From Roseovarius pelagicus (GTDB lineage: Bacteria; Pseudomonadota; Alphaproteobacteria; Rhodobacterales; Rhodobacteraceae): a stretch of DNA of 64,000 bases. Of this stretch, positions 36,719 to 44,973 are shown one piece after another (position 1 is the first letter of the stretch; every line of letters starts with the position of its first letter). Under the pieces are notes generated by a model that was given only the letters and a program-made list of their open reading frames with translations, did no database searches and was not told where the DNA came from. A program made the translations under genes and the position numbers. The stretch spans positions 1 through 64,000 of the forward strand of contig NZ_CP106737.1 of NCBI RefSeq assembly GCF_025639885.1. The letters run 5' to 3'.

Positions 36719-37586
36719 CTTGCGTTCCGCCTGCTAAGTGAATGAACCAGTCGACAACGTAATTGACGCTCACGGTCAACAAAGCAATCGCTAGCGCGGG
36801 AAGCAGAGGAAGCATGCTTCCGTAGGAAATTAGAGTGGAATTTTCGCGCACCATAGCCCCCCAATCTGCAGTCGGTGGCTGAAGGCCCAACCCAAGAAAG
36901 CTAAGCGCGCTGATCAACAGGAAAACAAAGCAGAAGCGCAACCCAAACTCGGCAATCAAGGGGATGGTAACATTGGGCAACACTTCACGTAGAACGATCC
37001 AAGGCAATTTCTCTCCGCGTAGCCGAGCCACCTCAACAAAGTCCGCATGAACCACATTCATTGCAAGCGCGCGTGAAAGCCGAAAAACCCGCGTGCTATC
37101 CACAAACGCAATGACTGCTATCAGCACCGGGATGGAAACGCCGAACATGGTCAGCAGAAACAAGGCGAAGACAAGCTGTGGAATTGCCATGAAGACATCC
37201 GCGCTGCGCGCAAGAATCTCGTCGCCCCAGCCGCCTATGACGACCGCAGAAATGCCCAGAGTACCTCCTATCAAGAAGGCAAGGATCGTGGCCGCCAGCG
37301 CGATTCCCACAGTGTTGCGCGCTCCCCAGAACAGCCGGGACAGCATGTCCCGCCCAAGGTTATCCGTGCCCAGCGGATGCATCCGGCTTGGGAGGTCGAA
37401 CTCCGTACCGACAATCTCTGATTCTCCATAAGGCGCCAGCACCGGGGCGAAAATCGCCACGATCGCATAGGCCAGAATGATCAACAGGCCAAGTTTGGCG
37501 CTCAGCGGCGCCGCACGAATATTGGTAGCGACACGGGCCAGCACGGATGGCTCTGGCTGCGAAAGACTGACGTTTTCATTTGACAT
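36711..37586 (-). CDS. Peptide-type ABC transporter permease (DppC-like, cluster B)
   Basis: The protein has 291 residues from the ATG at 37586 (MSNENVSLSQPEPS), preceded by GGGAA. An earlier in-frame start overlaps the other permease's end. Motifs are HPLGTDNLGRDMLSRLFWGA near residue 70, EVARLRGEKLPWIVLREVLP (EAA loop) near 185, and LSFLGLGLQPPTADWGAMVR. It is paralogous to the permease at 19295-20113 and forms a channel with the DppB-like protein. Confidence 0.94.
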   Translation of the reverse strand: MSNENVSLSQPEPSVLARVATNIRAAPLSAKLGLLIILAYAIVAIFAPVLAPYGESEIVGTEFDLPSRMHPLGTDNLGRDMLSRLFWGARNTVGIALAATILAFLIGGTLGISAVVIGGWGDEILARSADVFMAIPQLVFALFLLTMFGVSIPVLIAVIAFVDSTRVFRLSRALAMNVVHADFVEVARLRGEKLPWIVLREVLPNVTIPLIAEFGLRFCFVFLLISALSFLGLGLQPPTADWGAMVRENSTLISYGSMLPLLPALAIALLTVSVNYVVDWFIHLAGGTQDD

Positions 37587-37599
37587 GTCTGGTTCCCGT

Positions 37600-38547
37600 T
37601 CAGCCCTGATGCTGCAGACGCGGGTTTGCAAGCGTTGAAAGAATATCCGCGGTCATGTTGAGCACGACGTAGCTGGCGGCAAAGGCCAGGCTACACGCCT
37701 GAACCACTGGCAAATCGCGCTTTTGCACGCTGTCGACCATTAGCTGCCCCATACCGGGATAAATGAACACGACCTCCACGACGACAACTCCGACGATAAG
37801 CCACGCCATATTCAGGACCACGACGTTGATAATCGGGGCCAGCGCGTTCGGCAGGGCATGATGCAGGACGATCCTGCGCGGACGCACCCCTTTCAACACC
37901 GCCATCTCAATATAGGCGCTGTTCAGGACTCCCAGCAATGCGGCCCGGGACATCCGCATGATATGCGCCTGCACCGCCAACGTCAGAGTCAGCGCAGGCA
38001 GTAAGATGATCTTGATAAGTTCCAGAAGTGTAATGTCGCTGGGCATTTGCGATAGGCTGGGAAACCACCCTAACTCCACCGAAAATATCAGAATTAGGAC
38101 ATATGCGATGAAAAACTCGGGAAACGAAACCAGCGACAGCGCGATAAAGTTGACCGCGCGGTCCAGCAAGGAGCCCTGCGTGAGTGCAGATGCGATTCCA
38201 AGCCCCATGGCCAATGGCACCGCAATGATCGCAGCTGCCCCGGCAAGCTGAAAGGTGTTCCACAGCCGTCCGCCGATCAAAGCGTTGATTTCACGACCGT
38301 TCGCCAAGGAGGTGCCGAAATCGCCCTGTAACACGGCACCCAGCCAATTCAGGTATCGATACCAAAGAGGTTGATCCAGACCCAGTTCTTGCCGGAACGC
38401 GGTTAGTACCTCGGGAGAGGCGGCCTGACCCATCATTTCAGTCGCAATGTCCCCGGGTAACAAGGCGACGCCAAAGAAGATCAGCGTCGTCACGACCCAC
38501 AGAGTTAATGCGCCCAACAAAAGTCGCCGCAAAATAAATTTAGTCAC
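37600..38547 (-). CDS. Peptide-type ABC transporter permease (DppB-like, cluster B)
   Basis: The protein has 315 residues beginning MTKFILRRLLLGALTLWVVT, a typical first helix. Marks are QELGLDQPLWYRYLNWLGAV, QGDFGTSLANGREIN near residue 75 and the EAA loop GVRPRRIVLHHALPNALAPI near 220. It lies 13 bases before the DppC-like gene and 35 bases after the hydrolase gene. Confidence 0.95.
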   Translation of the reverse strand: MTKFILRRLLLGALTLWVVTTLIFFGVALLPGDIATEMMGQAASPEVLTAFRQELGLDQPLWYRYLNWLGAVLQGDFGTSLANGREINALIGGRLWNTFQLAGAAAIIAVPLAMGLGIASALTQGSLLDRAVNFIALSLVSFPEFFIAYVLILIFSVELGWFPSLSQMPSDITLLELIKIILLPALTLTLAVQAHIMRMSRAALLGVLNSAYIEMAVLKGVRPRRIVLHHALPNALAPIINVVVLNMAWLIVGVVVVEVVFIYPGMGQLMVDSVQKRDLPVVQACSLAFAASYVVLNMTADILSTLANPRLQHQG

Positions 38548-38582
38548 GTCACCGCGGCTCCTGGCCTGTCGAGCAGCTGAGA

Positions 38583-39356
38583 TCAGCCAATTTTTTGGTT
38601 AAGGAATGCCTCGACCGGAGGAATCACCCTGTCGGAAGCCTCGATCATGATGGCGTGCTTGAGCCCATCCAGAATGACAAGTTCCGATTGCGGCAATGCC
38701 TCTGCGATCTGCTTGTTCAAGCGCGGATTGCAGCCGCCGTCCAGTTCACCCGTCAAAACTTGCGCCGGAACATCGACTTCATGCAACCACGGTGCCATCT
38801 CGGTATCTGCATAGATATCAAAGACGTTGAGAAAGATATCCGCCGGGGTGGCCAGAACCTGCTGTGCCCGCCATTCGATGACATCGGGATGGGCTTCGGC
38901 GAACGCATCGGTAAACCAACGGCCCGCCAATGTACGCAATACCTGCTCAATTCCTTTCTCACGCATCGCGTCCACGACCGCGCGTACCTTAGCGCTGTCA
39001 TCTTCGGTGCGGAACGCGGCTGTAGACCACAGACCCAGCGACAGAACTTTATCCGGGCAGCGGCGCGCAAACGCAGGTCCAATCATTCCGCCCAGAGAGT
39101 GCCCAGCCACATGTGCCTGATCTATCCCCGCCCGCTCAAACAGAGCCTCCAGATCATCAACCAGATCATCCAGCCCGAAAGCCTCTTTCGGGATCGGAGA
39201 CTGACCGTGACCCCGCAGGTCATAGGTCACACAGGTAAAACGATCCTCAAGCGCGTCGACAATCTTGTCAAAAGCCGCGCGACGGGCGCCGATACCATGG
39301 ATGAAGACCAGATACGGGCCCGTACCGCGGACAGAATAAGCACAATTTACAGCCAC
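38583..39356 (-). CDS. Alpha/beta hydrolase (enol-lactonase-like)
   Basis: The protein has 257 residues from a GTG at 39356 with AAGGAG in front, a ribosome site that overlaps the stop of the upstream tautomerase. A longer start would run deep into that gene. The triad is visible: Ser in AGHSLGGMIG near residue 92, Asp in LTGELDGGCNPRLN and His in DGLKHAIMIEAS near 235. The oxyanion motif is FIHGIGARRAAFD. Sequence style resembles 3-oxoadipate enol-lactonases and related C-C or ester hydrolases. It lies with a 4-OT tautomerase and an LLM monooxygenase, so it may open a lactone or ester made by oxygenation. The reaction is inferred. Confidence 0.88.
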   Translation of the reverse strand: MAVNCAYSVRGTGPYLVFIHGIGARRAAFDKIVDALEDRFTCVTYDLRGHGQSPIPKEAFGLDDLVDDLEALFERAGIDQAHVAGHSLGGMIGPAFARRCPDKVLSLGLWSTAAFRTEDDSAKVRAVVDAMREKGIEQVLRTLAGRWFTDAFAEAHPDVIEWRAQQVLATPADIFLNVFDIYADTEMAPWLHEVDVPAQVLTGELDGGCNPRLNKQIAEALPQSELVILDGLKHAIMIEASDRVIPPVEAFLNQKIG

Positions 39357-39360
39357 GAGG

Positions 39361-39567
39361 TTACTCCTTCGCCTTTGCCGCAGCGCGATCCGAGACAAGC
39401 TCACCGGAAACGGCCCAGTTGGTTTTTTCCATTTCGTTGAACAGAATAGTCACGCCGCTGGCCGGGCCACCGACGACGTCGATATAGGTGTCTGTCAGCT
39501 TGCGCGCCAGATCGCGTTTGACCTCTTCGGGACGGCCACTGAACATGTCTACTTTGATGATGGGCAT
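39361..39567 (-). CDS. 4-oxalocrotonate tautomerase family protein
   Basis: The protein has 68 residues, beginning MPIIKVDMFSGRPEEVKRDL. Removal of Met leaves Pro1, the catalytic base of the 4-OT superfamily. The middle has VTILFNEMEKTNWAVSGEL, where the Trp matches the conserved active-site aromatic position. 4-OT enzymes isomerise enol and keto forms of unsaturated oxo-acids. It lies between the LLM and hydrolase genes; the hydrolase start follows its stop by four bases. The pairing suggests a tautomerisable intermediate, as in aromatic or lactone degradation. Confidence 0.93.
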   Translation of the reverse strand: MPIIKVDMFSGRPEEVKRDLARKLTDTYIDVVGGPASGVTILFNEMEKTNWAVSGELVSDRAAAKAKE

Positions 39568-39587
39568 TTGATTTTCTCCTATGGATT

Positions 39588-40622
39588 TCAGGCGACGGAT
39601 GTGGCGATCGGCTGCGAAAAATGCCGCATCACGTCCTCGGCAAAGTATTGCATCATGTCCAATGTTTCCTGATGCGTCTGGCCAAAGCCGCAGGACATGA
39701 TGATTTCATCGATTCCGGTTTCCGCATAGAAACCCAGTCGGTCGATCATCTCGTCACGTTCGCAAATCAGAAGGCTCCGGCTCAGATCTTCCATTGAGCG
39801 GTTCTTGCGAATGGGCTCGATCTGGCCATTTTGCACAATGCCGGGACCGGTAAATACATTGTCGAACCGATCATAATAATCCGCCGCTTTTTCCAGCATG
39901 CGCTGTTTCTCGGCGGCGTTGCGAACAAGGAAAATGCTGCGCTGAAGCGAAAGGCTGGTCTCCTTACCTGCAGCGCGCGCCTTTTCTTCGCCGCGCTTAA
40001 AGGCGTTGACCTGATCCAACAGTACAGCATCATCAGCAGCAAGTGGTGTCGTCTGCACAAGGTATCCCTTGCCGGCCACAGCTTCGATACCACCCGGAGC
40101 CATCACAGCCAGCATGAGGGGAATTTTACCTTCGGGGCGGGGCATCACGGTAAGCGGTTCAAAATTGTAATGGGTACCGTTCCAGGAAACCTCTTCCTCA
40201 GCTAACAGTTTTTCTAGTACTTGTAAGGATTCATCGAATACTTCCCGGCTCTGCGAAATGTCTCGGTCGAGGCGCCCTAATTCATAGCCGAACGCCCCAC
40301 GCCCAACACCGACAACCAACCGATCGTCGCATAGGGCCTGAGCCTGAATGATCTCGCCCGCAAAAATACGCATGTCATGCAGGGGCAGCACACAAATCGA
40401 AGTGACCAGTTTAACATGCTTGGTTAGCGACGCGATGCGTACGGCCAACTGCAACGGTGCTGGCACCAGCAGGATGTTGATCAAATGGTGCTCAGGGATC
40501 GATACTCCCTTGTAGCCCAGATTGTCCGCATGGACCGCTTGATCAATCATGTTCTGATACATTTTCCGACCGCCATAGGACGGATCAGGCAGATAGCTCG
40601 ATAGAAAGTGATTAAAGTCCAT
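39588..40622 (-). CDS. LLM-class flavin-dependent monooxygenase (cluster B)
   Basis: The protein has 344 residues, the shortest of the five paralogs. Shared stretches are KGVSIPEHHLINILLVPAPL near residue 39, VLPLHDMRIFAGEIIQAQAL near 78, VGVGRGAFGYELGRLDRDIS near 102 and FDNVFTGPGIVQNGQI. It lacks the VTEHHLLELG wording of clusters C-E and is closest in wording to the cluster A copy (EHHL-NIL-PAPLQ). It should use FMNH2 from the flavin reductase-like protein encoded 35 bases upstream. A 4-OT gene follows 20 bases later. It probably performs the first oxidative step on the compound taken up by the adjacent importer. Confidence 0.93.
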   Translation of the reverse strand: MDFNHFLSSYLPDPSYGGRKMYQNMIDQAVHADNLGYKGVSIPEHHLINILLVPAPLQLAVRIASLTKHVKLVTSICVLPLHDMRIFAGEIIQAQALCDDRLVVGVGRGAFGYELGRLDRDISQSREVFDESLQVLEKLLAEEEVSWNGTHYNFEPLTVMPRPEGKIPLMLAVMAPGGIEAVAGKGYLVQTTPLAADDAVLLDQVNAFKRGEEKARAAGKETSLSLQRSIFLVRNAAEKQRMLEKAADYYDRFDNVFTGPGIVQNGQIEPIRKNRSMEDLSRSLLICERDEMIDRLGFYAETGIDEIIMSCGFGQTHQETLDMMQYFAEDVMRHFSQPIATSVA

Positions 40623-40657
40623 CTTCGTGGCTCCTTCGGTACAAAAAGACTGTCCAT

Positions 40658-41674
40658 TCAGCCAACATCGGCGTTCCAGTCGATCCAGTGGCGCGGGGCC
40701 AAGGACAGCGCAGCCACCCGTCCACCATCAGGCGTGTCGCAATACAGGCCGCTGACACCCGCCTGCTTTTCACGGAAATACCGGCTCAACATACCCGAGG
40801 GCAGTTCACCCGGCACCAGATCCCAGGGCGCGTCGTCGGCGCCCAGGAACACAAGCTCTGTCCCATCCATCAAAGTCTGGACGTGTGCGCCCTGATTTTC
40901 GGGCGCACCCTCAAGCCGCATTGTGTAGACCATGGTCGTGGCCGCGGCACCTGGCTCCTGATAGACTGAATAGACAAAATCCGCCTCGGCGCTCAGCCCA
41001 AACCGTGTAAAGAGCTGGGACAAGGCAGCACCATGTCGCGTATCTCCCGTCAGGGAGACCGACGGCACCTCGTAATGTTGGGCACCCGGACGACGCAACA
41101 GCATGACCTTTCCGGCATGCTCCAACAGACCCGCCACTCGCAGAGCCGAGCCGCTTTCTTCCAGCGTTTCCTCTGCCAGGCCAAAGGACACATAGCGTCC
41201 TCCGTGAAACCCAAGCGGCCGCCCTGCGCCGGTAGCGAATTGCACGACGCGCCCAATCAGAATCAAATGGTCACCGGCAACCACCTTTTCATGCGCGTCG
41301 CAGATCAACGTTGACAAGCTGTGCCCGACATATGGCACGTCACTACCATGCAGACCCGAGATCGCAGCGCTCTTTTCGGCCCCGGGTGAGGCAAAGACCG
41401 TCGAGAGATGCTTTTGCCAGTCACCCAGAATGTTGATCGAAAAGGATTTACTGGCCGCGAATTCCTCGTAACTGGCCGCCTTATCCCCCAAACAGACCAG
41501 CACAAGCGGCGGGTCCAGAGAGACAGACGTAAACGAATTGGCTGTAAAGGCACGCGGCACGCTATCACTGCCCCGAGTTGCGACAATCGTCACCCCGGAC
41601 AGAAAGCTGCCTAGAATGTCGCGCAATTCACGCTTGTGAACCTGCGCGGCATCAGTCCAAACGGTGGCGATCAT
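40658..41674 (-). CDS. Flavin reductase-like protein with C-terminal Nudix-like extension
   Basis: The protein has 338 residues, twice the usual size. Residues 12-170 form an HpaC/NtaB-like flavin reductase domain (RDILGSFLSGVTIVATRGSD, AFTANSFTSVSLDPPLVLVC, SFSINILGDWQKHLSTVFAS, ICDAHEKVVAGDHLILIGRV). The rest (GKVMLLRRPGAQHYEVPSVS, then a segment with TRFGLSAE) resembles the fold start of Nudix hydrolases but lacks an evident GX5EX7REUXEEXGU box. The tail HWIDWNADVG is unusual. It should supply FMNH2 to the LLM encoded directly downstream. The added domain may bind a nucleotide or regulate the reductase. That fusion is not familiar to me. Confidence 0.82.
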   Translation of the reverse strand: MIATVWTDAAQVHKRELRDILGSFLSGVTIVATRGSDSVPRAFTANSFTSVSLDPPLVLVCLGDKAASYEEFAASKSFSINILGDWQKHLSTVFASPGAEKSAAISGLHGSDVPYVGHSLSTLICDAHEKVVAGDHLILIGRVVQFATGAGRPLGFHGGRYVSFGLAEETLEESGSALRVAGLLEHAGKVMLLRRPGAQHYEVPSVSLTGDTRHGAALSQLFTRFGLSAEADFVYSVYQEPGAAATTMVYTMRLEGAPENQGAHVQTLMDGTELVFLGADDAPWDLVPGELPSGMLSRYFREKQAGVSGLYCDTPDGGRVAALSLAPRHWIDWNADVG

Positions 41675-41702
41675 CAGAATTCTCCTTCGTTCATCAGGGC
41701 GG

Positions 41703-43286
41703 TCAGGCCGTGACCCACCAACGCTCGATCGCCTTCATACCATCCATTGGCAGATCCCGGTTGACCGCCTCCGGCGTTCCGACACCATCAGACAGGCCCA
41801 AAACATAATTCATGAACATTGGCACAACCGTGCCGCCATCCTCATGGAGGACCGCCTGCATCTCTGCGTACATGTTTTTGCGAAGGCTCTCGTCGAACTC
41901 TGTCCGGGCAGTGACAAGTAGTTCGTTAAACCGGCCGTTCTGCCAGTTAGTATCGCCGAACGACGCACCCTCGGCGTAAATCAGCGAAAAGATCGCATCA
42001 GGCGTAGGGCGTCCCGTCCAGTAGCACATACAAAAAGGCTTCTTGGACCAGACATTGCTCCAGTATCCATCATTGGGCTCCCGGACGACGTTGATATCGA
42101 TACCTGCCACAGCCGCCGATTCACGGAACAGGACCGCCCCGTCCACCGCACCGGCAAAAGCCGCATCCGCTGCTGAAATGTCCAACGAAATCGTGTCAAA
42201 CCCTGCTGCTTTCAGGTGAAACTTTGCCTTGTCCGGATCGTAGAGTCGCTGTTCCAGCTCAGAATTCGCAAATTTCTGGCTGGCCGGAATAGGATGATCG
42301 TTACCAACAGACCCATGACCACGAAGCAATGTTTCCACCCACTGTTCACGGTTGATCGCATACTTGAGCGCCTTGCGCAGATCGAGATTGTCGAACGGCT
42401 GAACATTTGTCAGCATCGGCATGGTGGCGTGCTGATACCCCTCGACCTCCATGATGCGAACGCCCGCCTTGCGCTGAAACAGAGACAAGGTTTTCAGATC
42501 GACCCGGTTCATGGCGTCGATCTGTCCAGTCAGCAGGGCGTTTTGACGCGCAGTCACATCGTTGATCGCGAGCAGATGAACCTCGTCCGCATGGGCACGA
42601 CCCTCTTTCCAGTAATTCTGGAAACGGGTCGCTTCGGCGCTGACACCAGCCTCGAAATGCTTCAACACATAGCCGCCGGTTCCAAGACCAGACTGCCAGT
42701 CGACCGTGCCGTCGTCGTTGGTCGGCATGATGCCGACATGATAATCTGACAGAAGCACCGGAAGGTCGACGTTGCCTTCCGCAAGGGTGATACGCAACGC
42801 ATCGCCGTCGGCCCGAACCTCCTCGATCTGCTGAAAGATGGATTTGGCCAACGAGGTCGATTCAGGCCCACGATGATGGTTGATCGAAGCGATGACATCG
42901 TTCACCGTCATTGTTCGACCATTGTGGAATTCGACACCCTTGCGCAGTTTGAATGTCCAGACACGCGCATCACTTGAGGCATCCCAGCTTTCTGCCAGTT
43001 CGCCGGTGGGGTTCGCGTTTTCATCCAACTCTACTAAGCCGTTGCGCAGACCACCATAGGTCAATAGCATCATGAAATCATCCCAGGCCAGGCCGGGATC
43101 AAGGCTATCTGTGGTGTTAGCCCCCGCCAACCCAAAGCGTAGAGTCCCGCCCCTTTGCGGTCCCTCTCTGGAGAAAGCCGGCGACGCACCGATCCCGCCG
43201 AGCAAGCCGGTCATAGCCCCGCCCCCCAGCCCCTGAAGAAACCCGCGCCGGGGCATGCCAGTATGAGATTTGCGATCCCTTGTCAT
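41703..43286 (-). CDS. Peptide-type ABC transporter substrate-binding protein (SBP_bac_5), Tat-type signal (cluster B)
   Basis: The protein has 527 residues from the ATG at 43286, which has GGAGGAAG in front; earlier in-frame codons lie inside the operator region and are not used. A twin-arginine signal is visible (MPRRGFLQGLGGGAMTGLLG). Family 5 marks are GGTLRFGLAGANTTDSLDPG, LAESWDASSDARVWTFKLRK and MTVNDVIASINHHRGPEST. It is paralogous to the binding protein at 21157-22722. It is the first gene of the nine-gene cluster B operon, 29 bases ahead of the flavin reductase. Expression is probably controlled by the divergent TetR. Confidence 0.95.
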   Translation of the reverse strand: MTRDRKSHTGMPRRGFLQGLGGGAMTGLLGGIGASPAFSREGPQRGGTLRFGLAGANTTDSLDPGLAWDDFMMLLTYGGLRNGLVELDENANPTGELAESWDASSDARVWTFKLRKGVEFHNGRTMTVNDVIASINHHRGPESTSLAKSIFQQIEEVRADGDALRITLAEGNVDLPVLLSDYHVGIMPTNDDGTVDWQSGLGTGGYVLKHFEAGVSAEATRFQNYWKEGRAHADEVHLLAINDVTARQNALLTGQIDAMNRVDLKTLSLFQRKAGVRIMEVEGYQHATMPMLTNVQPFDNLDLRKALKYAINREQWVETLLRGHGSVGNDHPIPASQKFANSELEQRLYDPDKAKFHLKAAGFDTISLDISAADAAFAGAVDGAVLFRESAAVAGIDINVVREPNDGYWSNVWSKKPFCMCYWTGRPTPDAIFSLIYAEGASFGDTNWQNGRFNELLVTARTEFDESLRKNMYAEMQAVLHEDGGTVVPMFMNYVLGLSDGVGTPEAVNRDLPMDGMKAIERWWVTA

Positions 43287-43312
43287 TGTCTTCCTCCTCC
43301 ACAGACAATTAC

Positions 43313-43352
43313 CGTACATATGTACGATTTTTCCAAACCGTACAAATGTACA
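43313..43352. promoter_or_regulatory. Two TetR-type palindromes between cluster B and its TetR gene
   Basis: Site 1, 43313-43326, is the perfect 14-base palindrome CGTACATATGTACG. Site 2, 43339-43352, is CGTACAAATGTACA with GTACA-N2-TGTAC arms. The centres are 26 bases apart. On the minus strand a TTGACA box (43361-43366) lies just upstream of site 2, so a bound dimer would block the cluster B promoter. The divergent TetR gene starts at 43427. Confidence 0.7.
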
Positions 43353-43426
43353 GTCATAATTGTCAAGCGGCATGTGCAAAGATGACGCGACAAGTTTGCT
43401 TGCGCTTTTGGCGTGAGCCGTCCTAG

Positions 43427-44065
43427 ATGTTGTCTATGTCTACAACGCGCACCCGCACAAAAAACTTGCCCCCCGAAGAGCGCAAAAAGCAGATTATTAT
43501 CGCGGCGCTGACCTGTCTGGGCCGCGATGGGCACGCCAAGCTGACTGCTCGGAAACTCGCCAAGGAAGCCCAAACCTCTCTTGGAAATATTACCTATCAC
43601 TTCACCGACATGCGCGAGATTCTGGTTGAAACCTACCGATATGCCTCCCGCCGCCTGCTTGAAGCATCTGAAAGCAGCCTTGGAACCTCGGATCTTTCCG
43701 CACAAGAGCGCTTACGCACTTTTTTGGAGGCAGGGTTCAGCGAAGAATTTCTGGACAAAGGCTATACTGCCATGCGCATCGACCTATGGTCAGCCGCGCT
43801 GCATTATGACGAAGTACGGCATGTCGAACGCGAACTTTATCAAGGCTATCGTGATCAGCTTTCAAATCTGATTGCTGCCGTCCGGGCAGAATGTTCCGAC
43901 GGCTTTGGAAACCATATCTCTTTGGTTGACGTCATTATGGCGACGCTTGATGGTCTTTGGCTAGACTGGATGCGCCGTGAAGACAATCTGTCCGTGCGCG
44001 CCGCTTTGGACCTCTGCATGCAACTTGCACTTGCTCCGCCCCTTACCCCCGAGGGGGGTAATTAA
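43427..44065 (+). CDS. TetR-family regulator (BetI-like), divergent from cluster B
   Basis: The protein has 212 residues; ATG at 43427 or at 43436, both without a strong ribosome site. The N-terminal helix-turn-helix is ERKKQIIIAALTCLGRDGHA and LTARKLAKEAQTSLGNITYH. The C-terminal domain has MRIDLWSAALHYDEVRHVER and ATLDGLWLDWMRREDNLSVR, the BetI-like ligand domain. It faces the nine-gene operon across two palindromes and probably represses it until the substrate or a product binds. A decayed relative of its C-terminal half is at 51629-51897. Confidence 0.92.
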   Translation: MLSMSTTRTRTKNLPPEERKKQIIIAALTCLGRDGHAKLTARKLAKEAQTSLGNITYHFTDMREILVETYRYASRRLLEASESSLGTSDLSAQERLRTFLEAGFSEEFLDKGYTAMRIDLWSAALHYDEVRHVERELYQGYRDQLSNLIAAVRAECSDGFGNHISLVDVIMATLDGLWLDWMRREDNLSVRAALDLCMQLALAPPLTPEGGN

Positions 44066-44098
44066 CGGAAGAATCGCAGCGTACGTCAGTGTCTGAAT

Positions 44099-44272
44099 TT
44101 CGGACGGTAGTTCACGATGACCCGGTGTCCGCCTAACCGAACGATCAGTCGCTTAGGGAAACGTCGCACGACCGTGGCATTGCGTTGCTATTACATGAGG
44201 ATATCAAGCATGTCCCCATTCGCATCGACTGCCCACCATAGCCAGAATTTTACGCCACTGATCGCGCATTGG
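44099..44272 (-). pseudogene. IS6-family transposase internal fragment
   Basis: Reading minus gives AISGVKFWLWWAVDANGDML, then two stop codons, then QRNATVVRRFPKRLIVRLGG. It lines up with the intact transposase at 45019-45729 (PINGVKHWLWRVVDADGAVL ... QRNANAARRFLKRLVAQFGH). No ends are visible. It lies directly after the BKACE remnant. Confidence 0.7.
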
Positions 44273-44277
44273 CGTTA

Positions 44278-44973
44278 TCATGGCGCTAGTAGCCTGAGAT
44301 TCAATATCTCTCGCGTCTCTGCGGGTGTCGCAACTTGGAAACCCATATTTTCAAGAATTGAACGTCCCCGCTCGACAAGCTGCCCGTTTGTCGCGAACAC
44401 TCCGCGCGACAGATAGAGGTTGTCCTCCAGTCCGACGCGCACGTTGCCACCCAACAGCGCCGCTTGCGCCAGCATCGGCATCTGATTTCGACCCAGACCA
44501 AAAGCGGCCCAGACTGCATTCTCAGGCAAAAGACCGCGATGATACAGGACCGTCTCCGTATCCGTCGGCGCGCACCATTTGACGCCGGTTACCATTTGGA
44601 TCAGGGGCGGGCCGTCGATCAAGCCTTCGGAAATGAGCTGCTTGGAAAATTCGATATCTCCGGCGGAAAACACCTCAAGTTCCGGTTTAACACCAAGCTC
44701 TTGAAAGCGTTTTGCAAGGCCGCGAAGCGTGCGTGTCGTATTGAGGTAGACATACTCCAGGTCACCTTCGATCTGGTTCCCCGTGGTCACGTCGATTGAC
44801 GCAATTTCAGGTAGCAGTTGCTCGATATGAGCGACGCGGTCTGATAGATTGGCGACATCACTTTCGGGCAAAGCCTTGCTTTCATCCTCGGGGTTCGGCA
44901 GAAAAACAGCGCCTGCACCACAGGTTATGTTCAGGACGATATCAACACCGGTAGCTCGGATACGTTCCACTGG
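44278..44973 (-). pseudogene. BKACE (beta-keto acid cleavage) enzyme, N-terminus removed by an IS6 element
   Basis: About 230 residues remain, beginning VERIRATGVDIVLNITCGAG and continuing with ASIDVTTGNQIEGDLEYVYL, GVKPELEVFSAGDIEFSKQL, VTGVKWCAPTDTET and GNVRVGLEDNLYLSRGVFAT, which match the middle and C-terminal parts of the DUF849/BKACE family. The missing N-terminus (about 60-80 residues) should hold the first metal-binding HxH motif. The family homology stops exactly where the IS6 terminal repeat starts at 44974; the longer open frame upstream is IS sequence. BKACE enzymes use acetyl-CoA to cleave beta-keto acids, for example dehydrocarnitine or 3-keto-5-aminohexanoate. Without the metal-site half it should be inactive. 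Confidence 0.85.

Noticed and set aside
44043..44061. Perfect TTACCCCC-GAG-GGGGGTAA hairpin at the end of the cluster B TetR gene.
   Set aside because: It overlaps the last codons and has no T-run, so terminator function is not supported; it may be coincidental.
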